The notes under the pieces: generated by a model
The model's database searches: none
What the model was told of the DNA's origin: nothing
Seen by the model: the letters and a program-made list of their open reading frames with translations, nothing else
Source: Ciborinia camelliae
Lineage: Eukaryota > Ascomycota > Leotiomycetes > Helotiales > Sclerotiniaceae
Reading direction: 5' to 3'
DNA: 64,000 bases
NCBI GenBank assembly: GCA_025890175.1
Contig: JANPYM010000019.1
Location: forward strand, 186,001 to 250,000
Program-made: the position numbers and the translations under genes
Shown here: positions 30,936 to 41,554 of the stretch, in pieces
Layout of the letters: each line of letters starts with the position of its first letter
How positions within the stretch are numbered: the first letter of the stretch is position 1

Positions 30936-31983
30936 AGTCGGACCCAACGACCCAACGAGTACTGAACTAACGCTAATGCCTAGCGCATAGTACTAAGCGA
31001 ATACTATGCTTTAGAACCTAATACTATAGAAATGAAGAGCATTCACCACCAGGCACGTAATCGTAGATCACGTGCTAGTCACGTGACCCGTACCCCTGTA
31101 ACTTCGTGTGGATAGTGTGAAATTAGCAAACAGAGAAAGCTTGTCAAATTTGTCTTACAGATGTACAAGAGGAATTCTTTTATACCTAATCTACGCCGCG
31201 ACCGTTGCTAAGGGTGCCATTACTTATGCAATTACAAGGCATGCAAGGCTTATCATTATTATTTCGCAGAATTGCAGATTGTCGCTGCCGCTGATCTTTG
31301 AGTTTTTCGAGAAGAACGTAAGTGATGTTTCGTAGAGTGTGGTACTGAACTTGAACGGTGTAAGAATTTCCGAGAATCATGGGATCTATTTATACAGATT
31401 ATCGTGTATCAGTATTTGGATGACTTGAACAGGGTCTATACAACGTCTCTACAACTTTCTTTTCATCTCCCGTATACCATACACGTCGCTCCGCGTGCCG
31501 GGAATTCTACGCCAAGAAACTCATAGAGTGAGGCATCGTGTCTCATGCATGGATACTTCTTATACATCATGAATAAGACAGCATCCTTTGGCACAGAATT
31601 AAGAAAGATGAAGTGGTCAAAAATTCTATCACTAGCACCTATGCCCCAACAGGCCAAGTGCACTGGCCGTTATGCACAAAATTATGCAAGAGCTTTGATA
31701 GCACTTCCCCACACAAAAAAAAAAAGATCCTTCATGGAAATCAGAGGAGATCATTGCCATCATCTCACAATGACATGTCCGGTAGAACGAGGGCGTGGCA
31801 AGATTACCACCACCTACAGTTCCTCAAAATCAAGTACACTGAGAGAAACTTGGTGTGTTAGAATGACTGGCGCAATGTGAGTGATTCAAAACTTCACAAC
31901 TTCACAAGACGATGGTGAAAAGGCGACCGACGTAACATAGCGCGAATGGCCCCTAAGTGCTCTTCTCTTCTTCCAAAGCTAAT
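30936..31983. other. Doubtful coding pieces only
   Basis: 31108-31335 plus (IYAATVAKGAITYAITRHAR) and 31463-31600 minus (VPKDAVLFMMYKKYPCMRHD then ASLYEFLGVEFPARGATCMV) may be real fragments. Neither is recognised. Confidence 0.35.
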
Positions 31984-32124
31984 GGATTGCGCATTAGGAT
32001 CATCACATCAGTCATGTTAGCATATACAACTTTAGTATCGGCATTTACATCCAGTATCTTTTCAACCGCCACTCGAACCATCGCAGCGCAATATCATGTT
32101 TCAACTGAAGTTGGAATCTTGGGT
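31984..32124 (+). pseudogene. MFS drug:H+ antiporter-type transporter fragment
   Basis: Reads GLRIRIITSVMLAYTTLVSA, FTSSIFSTATRTIAAQYHVS, then TEVGILG. The TLVSAF.SSIFS.A...(V/I)A..YHVS.EV..LG block is the first transmembrane helix and loop of fungal DHA1-family MFS transporters, which export drugs and toxins at the plasma membrane. The expected TSLFVLG(Y/F) is missing. One of about 12 helices is present. Confidence 0.88.
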
Positions 32125-32601
32125 AGGCTTGCAACAAATTAATTACATGAATTAAATAATGACACCGTGGCATAAACATAGAACATAATCTACGCAGAGT
32201 AAGCGAATAACTTTCACTCCTCAGCCTCCACTTCTATACAACGTCAGTATCAACAATAGCAATGCACCTTCCTAACCTTCCCTTCCATTCTAAAAATGAA
32301 TCTAAAACGAAAAATTCCCCATCGGGCGAACAGGATTCCATAAATTCCCCAGAGCTTTGGCACCACCGCGAGCACCATTTGCGCAAAGAGTATCTAGTTC
32401 CAAATCTATGTCAATAGAGAGCTCAGATGATGTGTTTGCATTGATGAATTCAAATTAATAAGTCGAAGCATCGCATCGCATCCTTTTACATAACGCGATT
32501 CTTGATGAAAAATTGCGTCTTCTTTACTTTCAACCAACATAACCGTTTAAACCCGCCTTTTAATTCCTCGAAATATACTCAAATAAGTTAGGTTCATCTC
32601 A
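32125..32601. other. Doubtful coding piece
   Basis: 32364-32458 plus reads LAPPRAPFAQRVSSSKSMSI then ESSDDVFALMNSN and stops, plausible as a C-terminal piece. The rest is not recognised. Confidence 0.35.
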
Positions 32602-32712
32602 CCCATAAGCTTCCAGAAAATAATCCCCGTTCCCATGCAATCCATCTCGTCCAAATTCGAGACTAATATCAGCCCCAGATCTATCTGCTCCAGCCGTCTT
32701 GGGGTTCATGTC
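32602..32712 (-). pseudogene. Exon-end fragment, unnamed, with splice donor
   Basis: The minus strand reads DDMNPKTAGADRSGADISLE then FGRDGLHGNGDYFLEAYG, followed at once by GTGAGAT, a good donor. The Asp/Gly-rich sequence is coding-like. No family recognised. The CAAG microsatellite at 32738-32766 adjoins it. Confidence 0.45.
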
Positions 32713-32735
32713 GTCAAGTCCAAAATCGAGACCTC

Positions 32736-32766
<31 letters not shown>

Positions 32767-33114
32767 TCCACGAAGAAAGAACCAAGAACCAAGAACCAAG
32801 AACAAAGAATCAAGTATAGTGAGCAATCACGGACTGGAACCTGTTTCTGGATGGAAATGTGGAGGTACGTGGTTTCCGTTCCTTGTGGATTGTAAAAGAA
32901 AGGCGTAGGTGGGGGTACGAGAGATATCATTTCTGACACCTATTTCAACGCCTGAGTAGAATGCTTGAGGCATTCTGCGATGAGACGGATTCCGAAGTAT
33001 GAGTATCATGGATGGGTATCATGGATGGATATGGATATGGATATGGAAGCTAGCAGCTGGGAATTCATATTGATACGTCCGGGATCATCCGTACATTGAC
33101 ACTATAAGCATGTC
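32713..33114. other. CAAG and AAGAACC tracts, no gene
   Basis: (CAAG)n at 32738-32766, then three AACCAAG steps and a GATATGGATATGG tract near 33030. Confidence 0.5.
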
Positions 33115-33250
33115 AGCAACTGCATGCGGCACAGTAAATGAGTGATGCTTACACAGTAAACAATCTCCTTTGAAGTGCTAGCGCCTTCAGGTGAGATTGG
33201 AATGGTTGACAAGTCAACTTGTTCACCAGCTGGTGCTTGAAATATTTGGT
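33115..33250 (-). pseudogene. Unnamed coding-like minus fragment
   Basis: Reads NQIFQAPAGEQVDLSTIPIS then PEGASTSKEIVYCV on the minus strand. Good coding texture, not recognised. Confidence 0.45.
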
Positions 33251-33373
33251 TCATGGATGTTGCAAGTTGCAACTTGCAATGAATCAATGATCCTCAAGTA
33301 TGGGATGGAATATCCCGCACCACCAAGCTTCCTACCCTGAAAGAGGAAGGAACTCGAGGTCTTAGCGCCATTT

Positions 33374-33500
33374 ATGTTTTTGCTCGACCGCCTCAAATCC
33401 CGCCTCGTTTAACCAATCTTTGAATTTCATTGCAACGTTCAAATCTCGACCGAACAGTTTCGAAGCTTCGTCGAGGCCCGCTTGCCACTTTTGAAAACAA
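33374..33500 (-). pseudogene. LaeA-like SAM methyltransferase fragment
   Basis: The minus strand reads FQKWQAGLDEASKLFGRDLN then VAMKFKDWLNEAGFEAVEQK. Fungal LaeA/Tam1-type methyltransferases have W...(L)..A...FGR.(L)......K.WL.EAGF..V.E(+/Q)...(K/W) near the C terminus. Some family members regulate secondary metabolism, others are enzymes. The SAM-binding motif is outside. The final residues (KWR) already differ from the usual VP.GPW. Confidence 0.75.
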
Positions 33501-34166
33501 CCCTGAAGTTTCGAAGTTAATTGAAGGAAAAGCGAATATGGTGATGTTTCTATTTCTATTTCTATATTTGGTACCTTGTCCATCCCGCATAATAAAATGG
33601 TGCGGGTTGCGGGGGCCCTCACGGGAGCGGGTGGGTTCATCCGGTCGAAAATCGAAGATGTGCGCGGAGTGGACCATGAACAATCTCGGGGCGAAAGGTT
33701 ACGGGGGTTAGAACTCCGGATCGAAGATCTGCAAATATCGAACGTGCCCCTTGAACCTCGAGTTAACCAGACTCAGTGACTTGCAACAAGTAAATATAAA
33801 CTTTCATGACTTCATGGGAAACGGGATATCCAAATTTGGCTTGAATCCCTCTTGATGTACAGAACATACGTTGCATGCATACCCTACTTCGTTTGCCGTG
33901 GTCCGTGAATAGAAATAGGCCTAAAGCGTATCGCTCGAGTCTAGAGATTCAGAACTGAATATGGATGGATATGGATATGGATATGAACCGAGTATGAAGC
34001 GGAAAAAAGTGCATTGGCTGTACTAAAGCAAGCCAACCACAGCAAGAATAAGCTATGGGTCTCTGTTGCTCAAGGGCCATGGTATACTGTTTTCGGAAGA
34101 ATTTAAGAACTTCGAAATATTATCGAGAAACCTTGCAGCAATAGGATTATAGGTATTTGATGTTAT
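33501..34166. other. Doubtful coding piece
   Basis: 33594-33740 plus reads VRVAGALTGAGGFIRSKIED then HEQSRGERLRGLELRIEDLQ, which may be coding. The remainder is unrecognised, with a GGATATGGATAT tract near 33970. Confidence 0.35.
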
Positions 34167-34332
34167 AAAAGAATTAATAAAAGAATTAATAAAAGAATTA
34201 ATAAAAGAATTAATAAAAGAATTAATAAAAGAATTAATAAAAGAATTAATAAAAGAATTAATAAAAGAATTAATAAAAGAATTAATAAAAGAATTAATAA
34301 AAGAATTAATAAAAGAATTAATAAAAGAATTA
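34167..34332 (+). repeat. 12-bp tandem repeat (AAAAGAATTAAT)n
   Basis: About 14 perfect copies of AAAAGAATTAAT. The high AT content and perfect identity indicate recent slippage. Confidence 0.96.
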
Positions 34333-34490
34333 CAATTCCAATAATTACTTAATAAACTTCTCTATACGGAGCACAACGCATTCCATTCTTCTTTGGTCAA
34401 GATAGATACCGGTTAATTACCTCTCAATACACATCGGAAAAAAACTTTCGGACAAAATGTATTGATTTTTGGATCCTTTTGGCTTTTGGC

Positions 34491-34562
34491 GAGTTGGGCG
34501 TGAGGGTTCCGGTTGTGGTGAGGATTAGGGGGACGAATGAGTTGGAGGGGCAGAGGATTGTA
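34491..34562 (+). pseudogene. Succinyl-CoA ligase beta-subunit fragment
   Basis: Reads ELGVRVPVVVRIRGTNELEG then QRIV. The phrase (L)(G/D)(L/V)+VP(V/L)VVR(L/I).GTN...G..(I/L)(I/L).(E)SGL is a conserved block in the beta subunit of mitochondrial succinate-CoA ligase of the TCA cycle. After QRI the sequence reads GTAAGTTTT, which could be the authentic splice donor of the donor gene; no following exon is present. Confidence 0.85.
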
Positions 34563-36045
34563 AGTTTTTCTCGCCCGTTTCTTTTCCTTGGTCGACTTAA
34601 CAATGCACGTTGGCGCTCCTCGCATCGCAATTGATGATACGACATCCGATTTTAGACACGGTGTTACACTACCCGTCTCCTTTTCAGACTAGAAGTCCTC
34701 CTCCAGAATCTCCAACTACTGTAGCACCATTTTTTTCTTCTCCTCTATCGAGCCCTTTTTTTGGCAGAGATGGAAGACTCTGCCATATCTTCCTCTCGTT
34801 CCTGTGGATGGTTTGGGATGGTTTGGTTTGATTCTGCCCCCGTACTTGACAAAGAACATTCCTATTGGGAGAGTGGCATTGACGTTCACGCGTGGAGATG
34901 TAGATCCGGCTCTCATCCTCGCCTTTGATACCTCTGCCTTGAGCTCCTCCATGAGATAAAGTCAAGAATACACCAGCAGCTTGACTAGGATATCCTCCAT
35001 ACCAAAGCTTTTGAGCTGCCAATACTTGGTCAATTTGATCATAACGATCGAGTTTATTTCATTGGCCCTGGGGGCAGTCAACGTACGACCATCCAAAGTA
35101 TGGTGTGATTCCAAAGCCATGGCAGCTTAAGGTTGACCGATCTGTCCCAAACCCTTGTGAATACTACTATGCGGTATAGCTTACCACGTGATCCCTGATC
35201 ATGTGACCGGAAACCATTTGACCTGATTCCCCAATATAAATAATATAAATATATTAGATTGGTATAAAAATTAGTATAAAAATTATAAATAGTTTTAAAA
35301 AAATTAAAATATATTTCCCTACCCTTTTTATTTCTCTACCATCCCCAAGCATTTGTATCTCCTCCAATCCAAAATCACCTTCCTCCGCCGGAACGATCAT
35401 TCTCAATGTATCTCTTTTGGGGTTTGAAGTAATAATCTCGATTAGTTGTTTATAGTGTTTAAATCGGATTAGAGACGTCTTAATTAACTTTTAAAATGAT
35501 GAAGCGAGGAAGTTTGGGTTCTTTCTAAAGAAACTGTTTATAGTCCATATTCATATACATTTCGGGATACTTACAATCCACATTACAACTTGCAACTTAC
35601 AACTTACAACTTACAGGTGCTTCTAATTCCGATTCTATAATCTCCACGCGAACATCAATTGGTTAAGATTGTGGAGATTACAGAAGTCTTCTTACGACCC
35701 AGAATTCACCACCCGCTGTTCCCGAGAGTTGAGAGATATTAAAGAAGTTTTCACTGCTTAGAAGTAGGATAGATGTTTAAAGGTTAAAAATTTGTATATT
35801 CAAAAAGTTTTTTCAAAATATATTATAACAAATTATTTGATTTCTTAAAATTTCGAGTTTTCAATTATAAAGCATCTATTTAAAACTTTTCATTGTCGTT
35901 GATATATTTGTTTGTTCGAGTGAAGTTTGCGATAATAGTTGCTAGGGCTTTCGTGTTTATTGATGTGACCTCGAAATCTACATTCGGACTTTAGAATACA
36001 TATATCGACCACACACCACCCCGCCACATCGCATACACAACCAGC
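34563..36045. other. Doubtful coding pieces and AT-rich spacer
   Basis: 34837-34959 can be read plus (LTKNIPIGRVALTFTRGDVD) or minus (EELKAEVSKARMRAGSTSPR); I cannot decide. 34975-35035 minus reads QIDQVLAAQKLWYGGYPSQA, and 35036-35100 minus reads LDGRTLTAPRANEINSIVM. 35230-35330 is AT-rich next to a CACGTGATCCCTGATCATGTGA palindrome at 35185. Confidence 0.35.
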
Positions 36046-36102
36046 ATGTCGCGGTCCCCAACCAAAAGAATCCTCGCCGAACTCGCCGCCTATTATCGAT
36101 AG
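36046..36102 (+). pseudogene. Possible ubiquitin-conjugating enzyme N terminus
   Basis: A short ORF MSRSPTKRILAELAAYYR preceded by a CACACCACCCCGCCACA leader typical of a fungal 5' UTR. Several fungal E2 enzymes start with SPTKR(I/L)LAEL..Y(Q). The ORF stops after 18 codons, so it would be only the first exon or its start. Low certainty. Confidence 0.35.
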
Positions 36103-36788
36103 ATGAGATGGATCAAGGTCCAAAGGATCTGGTAATCTAGGAACCAATACAATCTTGTATCTTGTAAGCAATATACATTCATTTCAACATCTGAACACTT
36201 GTGATACTTCCAAATAGGTTGAATCTCAAATTAATTGAATCCTCAAACAAGATTCATTATTAAGTTGCACTCATTTTTCGAGTGGTTGGACGAGCCAACA
36301 GCGGTTTGGGGACTACTGTTATTCGCAGAATGGTAGTGAGTTTGCCAGATATCTTTGGTTACTTACAGCAGTGTATATTAGCTAATTATACTGTATAAGT
36401 ACTAAAAATATACCGAAACATTTCTGTCAGCAGCCGAACTAATACTCTACGGACAAATACTCCATTGTATAGTGAGCTAACGCTGGTAGAACTAGTCGCA
36501 ATATTGTCCATTCTACCTGTGAATTTACGCGGCTGGTAGCTGCCATTTTGGAATTAAACTTTGTGATATTGAAGAAGATGACAATTGATCAAGGGATAGA
36601 ACTGAAGTCGATCGAGTCCATCATCTTGGTTGGAGTCTTTCTAGATGGTCGTTCCTGTAACACTACTATCCGACTAGTCATGTACTCCAGAGTTTCTAAT
36701 CTGCAGTGTTGTATTAGGTTCTAGATGGGTGTTACGAAGGGTTTATATGTTTGTAAATTGTATTAATACCCCCGTATCCCATTTATCA
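36103..36788. other. Doubtful coding sequence
   Basis: 36556-36723 plus is open (NFVILKKMTIDQGIELKSIE then SIILVGVFLDGRSCNTTIRL). No family recognised. Confidence 0.3.
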
Positions 36789-36896
36789 TCATGAAGAACC
36801 ATCCTCAGGTAATTCCTCAATTACCCCTCTTACAATCTCCATCAATTCATCCACATCCGGTCTCTCGCTAGGCTCCACCTTCAAGCATTTCCAAAA
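36789..36896 (-). pseudogene. Protein-kinase C-terminal fragment
   Basis: The minus strand reads FWKCLKVEPSERPDVDELME then IVRGVIEELPEDGSS and a TGA at 36789-36791. (C)L...P.(E/D)RP....(E)L(M/L) is kinase subdomain XI, whose invariant Arg (of ERP) is present. It looks like a genuine kinase C terminus. The substrate class cannot be told. Confidence 0.6.
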
Positions 36897-37992
36897 ATTA
36901 ATATTTTAGTTTTTCATATACAAAAAAAGCATATTTTAGAAAAACACGGTAATTGTTGCGAAAGTTCGGACTTCTTCGGCAGAACTTTCTAGCCCTTGAT
37001 CAGCAAAAGGCACATCAGATATCCACTAAGTCGTACATTCAACCTGTGGGATTTCTTCGTGAGTATGTTTGATTTTTCAAAAGAAATCCCAAGAATGGCA
37101 GGATCATTGGCATTGTCCTTATGATTCTGCCCACGGAAATTCTCAAGAAAGCAAAACCAAACATAACTCTGTATTTCACGAATCACGCCTGAGAACTTTA
37201 TTTTTCATACGTTGTCCGCCAGGTCTGGAAGTATCTTTTCAACTACCCCTAGGTCAACTGGGACACCAAGACGGATTGTCATGCCGAATGTTTGGGAAAG
37301 AATCGCCAGGACGGTACCAAACTTGAAAACATCACAATCATAAAAGATAAATATCATGAATATAGCGCATCTGCCTCTCAATAGGTATGTAGTCATCCAT
37401 CGATGCCGCTAATAAACAAGCTTGAAGGAGAATATATTTATACTCTGTTATGATTTCTGTTGTCTCAACTCAAGCTTGTATGTAAAATATCCCCCGAAGA
37501 TTCAGGATCTTCGATAGGGTCTGAATCCACAACATTCTGGATGTCATTTGTATTAATATCAAATGACTCAAAAGCATAAGAAAAGCTACAAACGGTCGAG
37601 TCCGATTAGTTCTTCACGGTACCAATACATTTCCAGATTGTGGAGAGCAGAACTCTGTGATTGAACCATAGAGTAGATTTATATGGTTATAGAAATCCAC
37701 CACTGTTGAATTATAAGCTTGTACAAAGACGAGTAGTAGTGCTGTGGCGACGGGAACGGGGGTTGCGGCGATTTATGGCCCCCATTCTTTACCTCACCCC
37801 TCACTCCTCGCCCCTCACCCCCACCCCCACCCGTCATCTCCATCTCCATCTCCATCCGCATCCCCACCCCCAACCTCAACTCCACCTTACTCACCAATTC
37901 ACGACACCAAAGTCCAATCAAATCAGATTGTTTGAGGCTTTGGCAGATAAAGCGTGGCTGACAGATCCCAAAAGGTACCAAACTTGGCTGTA
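36897..37992. other. Doubtful coding pieces only
   Basis: 37205-37340 minus (DVFKFGTVLAILSQTFGM) has a kinase subdomain IX flavour. 37060-37170 minus (NFRGQNHKDNANDPAILGIS) and 37925-37992 plus (IRLFEALADKAWLTDPKRYQ) may be coding. 37790-37880 is a CCCCTCACCCCCACCC tract. Confidence 0.35.
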
Positions 37993-38091
37993 GAATGCTG
38001 CCTCGAAGGCAATATCTTTCTTTTCTTTGGCATCACAAAGTTCCTCTGCTTCTTCCATAATCTTGGCCCTCAACAACCTTTCATCCGAGAA
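37993..38091 (-). pseudogene. HIS4 phosphoribosyl-ATP pyrophosphatase-domain fragment
   Basis: The minus strand reads FSDERLLRAKIMEEAEELCD then AKEKKDIAFEAAF. LL+(A)KI(M/R)EEAEEL(C/.)......(I).(W/F)E(A)ADL is the metal-binding helix of phosphoribosyl-ATP pyrophosphohydrolase, part of the fungal trifunctional histidine-biosynthesis protein His4. The EExxE glutamates are present; the usual ADLIYF is replaced after EAA. Confidence 0.9.
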
Positions 38092-38641
38092 GAGAGCATG
38101 TATGCTGAGAGCACTATATTTTGTCTAGGATCTTGATAGAAACTGCAGATTAGTGCCTACGTTTTCAATAACATTGATGATAATGATTATGATAGAGAGG
38201 CTTGGTTTGAGCTTGATAAAATAAGTATTATAAAATAAAACGAAAGTTAAGCTATACTAATATATAAAATTATCTTGAGTAAGCTCCGAATCGGATAGTC
38301 CACCTGTTCGAACTTCGGAAAAGTCATGACGATATGAAGATTATATGGGCCAGATTAATCCACTATCAGAAATTCCAATAGAGAATGATGAAGACGAAGG
38401 AGATGAGATCATAGTTATTATGATGGATTATACGAAGATGGGGCACGTTTGTCCCTATTAAAATTTTAAATATTAATTATAATTTTAAAGATTTTAATAA
38501 ATTATATAATATTTTTGCTCCCGGTGAGCTTCGGTTTAGCTCAAGTGTAGACGTTGATTTTTTCATGGAAAAAAAAATGATAAATGTATTTTGTTTGTAT
38601 TTATATTTGTATGCATGTGTGTGTGTGTGTTTGTTCATTCA
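38092..38641. other. No gene; AT-rich in part
   Basis: 38450-38520 is AT-rich and 38620-38635 is a (GT)n tract. No coding sequence is supported. Confidence 0.4.
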
Positions 38642-38688
38642 TCCACTTATATTAGTTGAACCTTAAATTTACACCCAAATCAATCAAA
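38642..38688 (-). repeat. 47-bp repeat, inverted copy of 28945-28991
   Basis: Exact reverse complement of 28945-28991. The two copies are 9.7 kb apart and sit beside unrelated sequence, as expected for the end of a dispersed element. Confidence 0.85.
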
Positions 38689-38744
38689 TTACCTATACAC
38701 CTAATTGTATACACCCCATCCACTTATATACCCCGGACCAAAAC

Positions 38745-38875
38745 CTAAAAGGACCCCAGCCCATTGGTTCCCACTTCGTCATAATCTCAGTAACCTTCTG
38801 TGCAAGATCTCCGAGTTCACTCTCGTTACCAGCGATCCTGGTGCTTAATCGATGGTTTCGAATTCCATTGATCAT
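38745..38875 (-). pseudogene. Unnamed coding-like minus fragment
   Basis: The minus strand reads TRIAGNESELGDLAQKVTEI then MTKWEPMGWGPFRFW. It has coding texture. Family unknown. Confidence 0.4.
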
Positions 38876-39474
38876 TGATCGTTGATCTAAAATGAAAGAA
38901 CGAAAGATATTGATTGGCCTTTTTGCAACCTATCTAGCATGGTCAGCAAGAACATACGAGAGCTCCGACAAGACCTTCATATTCATACTCATCTAGTGGT
39001 GATGCAGGTCTCCATGGTGGTATGAAAATTTGAGTCGTGCTTCCCCTGACACTATTAAAAACCTATTGTCTCTCACTCAAATCATCGCATTTGGGAGACG
39101 TATATTACGCCCGGAAGTAGGCGGGACGGATTGGCGAGGGTGTGGGATGGTGTTCCTGCTTTGAAAGGAGACGAGACAACCAAGTTAAGCGATTCCATTG
39201 GATACCTCGGATCATATGACATCTTCCAAAACATCACAAGCATGTGATTCTCCCGAATGCAACGGAAACCCTTCTGTACGTACTTTATTAAGTATTTATA
39301 ATATCTACCTCTTTTTCTGAGACATAATAAACAAAATGATTTATGATGAAAATGCTGGTACTATTAAAATAAATACCATACAATACTTGTACAATTCACA
39401 GGACGGAAAATTGTTTATTATTGTCTACAAGTAGTAGCAACATTAGATTGGGTTTTCTGCCAGTACTTATCTTA
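38876..39474. other. Doubtful coding pieces only
   Basis: 39158-39245 plus reads LKGDETTKLSDSIGYLGSYD. 39086-39150 plus reads GRRILRPEVGGTDWRGCG. Neither is named. Confidence 0.35.
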
Positions 39475-39816
39475 TTAGATAAGTATTCTACACACGATTC
39501 TGGGTGAAAGATGGCTGCCGTGATGTTGAAGGCTATTTGTTCTCCAATAATAGCTCTGTGGGTAGAATTTCAAATTGCAGCACTTAAAAACAAACCCAGA
39601 TAAATAGAAATTCTCATTTCGGTTACCATCACCATCACCATACATCACCAATTTTGCGTTGAGTGGGTTTGGTTTGGTATCTGGAGATAGAAGATTTGAG
39701 ATTGAGATTGCGTCGGGGTTCACAATTCGATATTCTCGTCTCATTTGATCTCTTATTTTGTGTTCAAAATCCATCTCTTTAGCCTTGTATGTCTCCATTG
39801 TTTGCTTGAGTTCCAT
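39475..39816 (-). pseudogene. Coiled-coil-like coding fragment, unnamed
   Basis: The minus strand from the right end reads MELKQTMETYKAKEMDFEHK, IRDQMRREYRIVNPDAISIS, then NLLSPDTKPNPLNAKLVMYG. It has a helical start and is coding-like to about 39620. The rest is doubtful. Confidence 0.4.
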
Positions 39817-39825
39817 TACCCATTA

Positions 39826-39972
39826 CATCGGCAATTCAGCAGTCTGTACAATCAAAGGAATTGAAGCAAGCTGAAAAGGCCGCGAGAGATCAAAACAAGA
39901 ATTCGTCATCAAAAGAAAGTGAAGAGCCAGCTGAGGAAAAACGAGGAGGCGAATATGCAATGGTTAAGTGCT
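39826..39972 (+). pseudogene. Lys/Glu-rich coding-like fragment, unnamed
   Basis: Reads SAIQQSVQSKELKQAEKAAR then NSSSKESEEPAEEKRGGEYA. It diverges from the minus-strand piece to its left. Family unknown. Confidence 0.4.
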
Positions 39973-40429
39973 TGCAGCTTGCATATGCAAGGGAGGTCTT
40001 GATTTTTGGGTAATTGAAACCTGGAAATTAAACAGGGCTGGGTTTGGCCTCCAAGGCAGCAGACTGTTCCATCAGGTCTAGCCTACATCTCCGGATTGAC
40101 CATCTTATTATGTTTCGCTTAAAAGGGCCTAGGAAGGTTAAGAAATCAAGTTACTTTCTCATTCAGGAGTTCCGCGAGTGTGATGATACGATGCCGATTG
40201 CGGCGCCAGTTTGATATCATGTTGCTACTGACAATATCCAACTTTTCCCTCAACTCTGAGCGAACTACGCGGTTGCCCAAGTGTGTATAGCATCTTCAAT
40301 TAACTTGGCTGTGACGTTGAGCCAGTCGATCCGAATGTGATAACAATTATCACTGTCTTACGCATATAAAGGCCGCAGCGCTTTGTAGCAGTTAGTCTCT
40401 TTGGCTTGACCGGTATGCAAACGTGCCGT
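39973..40429. other. Doubtful coding piece
   Basis: 40158-40275 minus reads VRSELREKLDIVSSNMISNW then RIITLAELLNEKV and could be a real fragment. The rest is not recognised. Confidence 0.35.
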
Positions 40430-40573
40430 TTTGGAGATAGCCTTCGACGACGGTGCTTTCGGTTCCATTGGGATGGTTGAGATACCAACCCCACGAACGG
40501 CGGATGAGATCGATAGTAATGAACAAATGAAAGCCCCACACGTTCAAATTCAAAGCTGCCCACAGAAATGCTT
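40430..40573 (+). pseudogene. Unnamed coding-like fragment
   Basis: Reads VLEIAFDDGAFGSIGMVEIP then TPRTADEIDSNEQMKAPHVQ, TGA at the end. Good coding texture in its first 30 codons. Not recognised. Confidence 0.4.
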
Positions 40574-40820
40574 TTGAGCATTAGGCACTGGATCATACCC
40601 CACTCGTTTACCGCAATTGGAAACATGTGTAGACGCGGCTTTTCCTATGAATACCAAAGAGATCTCAGCATCGTTTCGCCGGTGTGGTGGAGGAGGAGGA
40701 GAGCGTGAGTGCGTATAATACGAGACCACTACAGCGTGGTGGTGAGACAGGTGTTTCTAATCTTACACCCGGCATGGCGATCGCGATGCAGTGGGGTATG
40801 CCTGCACTCTCCTTGATCAT
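40574..40820. other. No confident gene
   Basis: An open plus frame from 40684 continues across the PEPCK piece on the other strand, so at least its end is a shadow. Confidence 0.35.
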
Positions 40821-40874
40821 AGGTGGGAGAACACCACGAGCATCACACGTAAGAAGAATGATATTGCTTGGATG
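40821..40874 (-). pseudogene. ATP-dependent PEP carboxykinase fragment
   Basis: The minus strand reads HPSNIILLTCDARGVLPP. HP.N(I/V)ILLTCDA.GVLPP(I/V)SKL is a signature of ATP-type phosphoenolpyruvate carboxykinase (gluconeogenesis, cytosol), and the D of TCDA is a metal ligand. After PP the sequence changes to MIKES. Eighteen residues of about 550. Confidence 0.83.
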
Positions 40875-41029
40875 GTTTGTCATAGCAGATGCTGATCTGG
40901 ACAGAGTTGTAGGTGTGGGATCATATCGTCGCTTTGTTGGAGCAGAAGGAGTTGGTGCCGGCCCAGTAGATTCGCCTCGATCTCCTCTTCCCCCGCAGAT
41001 CGTTCCGACTGTGACGTAATCTTTCGTTC

Positions 41030-41182
41030 CAACCGCGCCTCATTAACCACCCTGGCTCTATCGGCAGGAAGCCCAACATGCAAAACACAACACCCAGTTC
41101 TCATAGCCTTCGCCTCGCAAAATAACTGAAGCCGCAGCGGCATCGTAGGCTCGGCACAATAAGCCTGCTGCACAAAGAACAC
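41030..41182 (-). pseudogene. Unnamed coding-like minus fragment
   Basis: The minus strand reads FFVQQAYCAEPTMPLRLQLF, CEAKAMRTGCCVLHVGLPAD, then RARVVNEARLERK. Good coding texture but unknown. It lies 15 bases left of the telomeric repeat. Confidence 0.4.
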
Positions 41183-41197
41183 AATCCAACCCGATGA

Positions 41198-41217
41198 CTA
41201 ACCCTAACCCTAACCCC
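41198..41217 (-). repeat. Interstitial telomeric repeat (CCCTAA type)
   Basis: CTAACCCTAACCCTAACCCC: three units of the fungal telomere repeat, inside the contig and between two gene fragments. Confidence 0.9.
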
Positions 41218-41252
41218 TGACAAGTATGTACAGTATTTCATGGTAGTTTCTT

Positions 41253-41446
41253 GTGCAGTACCTTGGAGCCCGATTCAACTGGATATCTACATTCTACTAT
41301 ACTAAAATTCAAAATGTGTTGAATTTGTATAGCAAAGAAAAGGACGATAAAATCGATACACAGGTACCAATATCACATAGTCAGCCGCGGGTTGTACGAC
41401 AATGCGCCATTGTCTTAGATAAAGCTGAACCACTTATGTTTTCACC
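41253..41446 (+). pseudogene. Unnamed coding-like fragment
   Basis: Reads FNWISTFYYTKIQNVLNLYS then KEKDDKIDTQVPISHSQPRV. Possibly coding, not recognised. It ends where the transhydrogenase piece begins in another frame. Confidence 0.3.
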
Positions 41447-41554
41447 TTTGCATTGGCTGGATTGATCGGTTATCGAGTAGTATGGGGTGTCACCCCTGCA
41501 CTTCATTCTCCACTCATGAGTGTCACGAATGCAATCTCGGGTATGGTTGGTGTG
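41447..41554 (+). pseudogene. NAD(P) transhydrogenase (mitochondrial) fragment
   Basis: Reads [20 protein letters not shown] then [16 protein letters not shown]. The run (L)AG(I/L)(I/V)GY(R/H)[22 protein letters not shown] is a near-invariant membrane-domain signature of proton-translocating NAD(P) transhydrogenase of the inner mitochondrial membrane. It normally continues GGLLLMGGG. The frame passes straight into the next, unrelated piece. Confidence 0.95.

Noticed and set aside
40684..41019. 111-codon plus-strand ORF starting MVEEEESVSAYNT
   Set aside because: It covers the PEP carboxykinase piece read on the other strand and shows no domain of its own.
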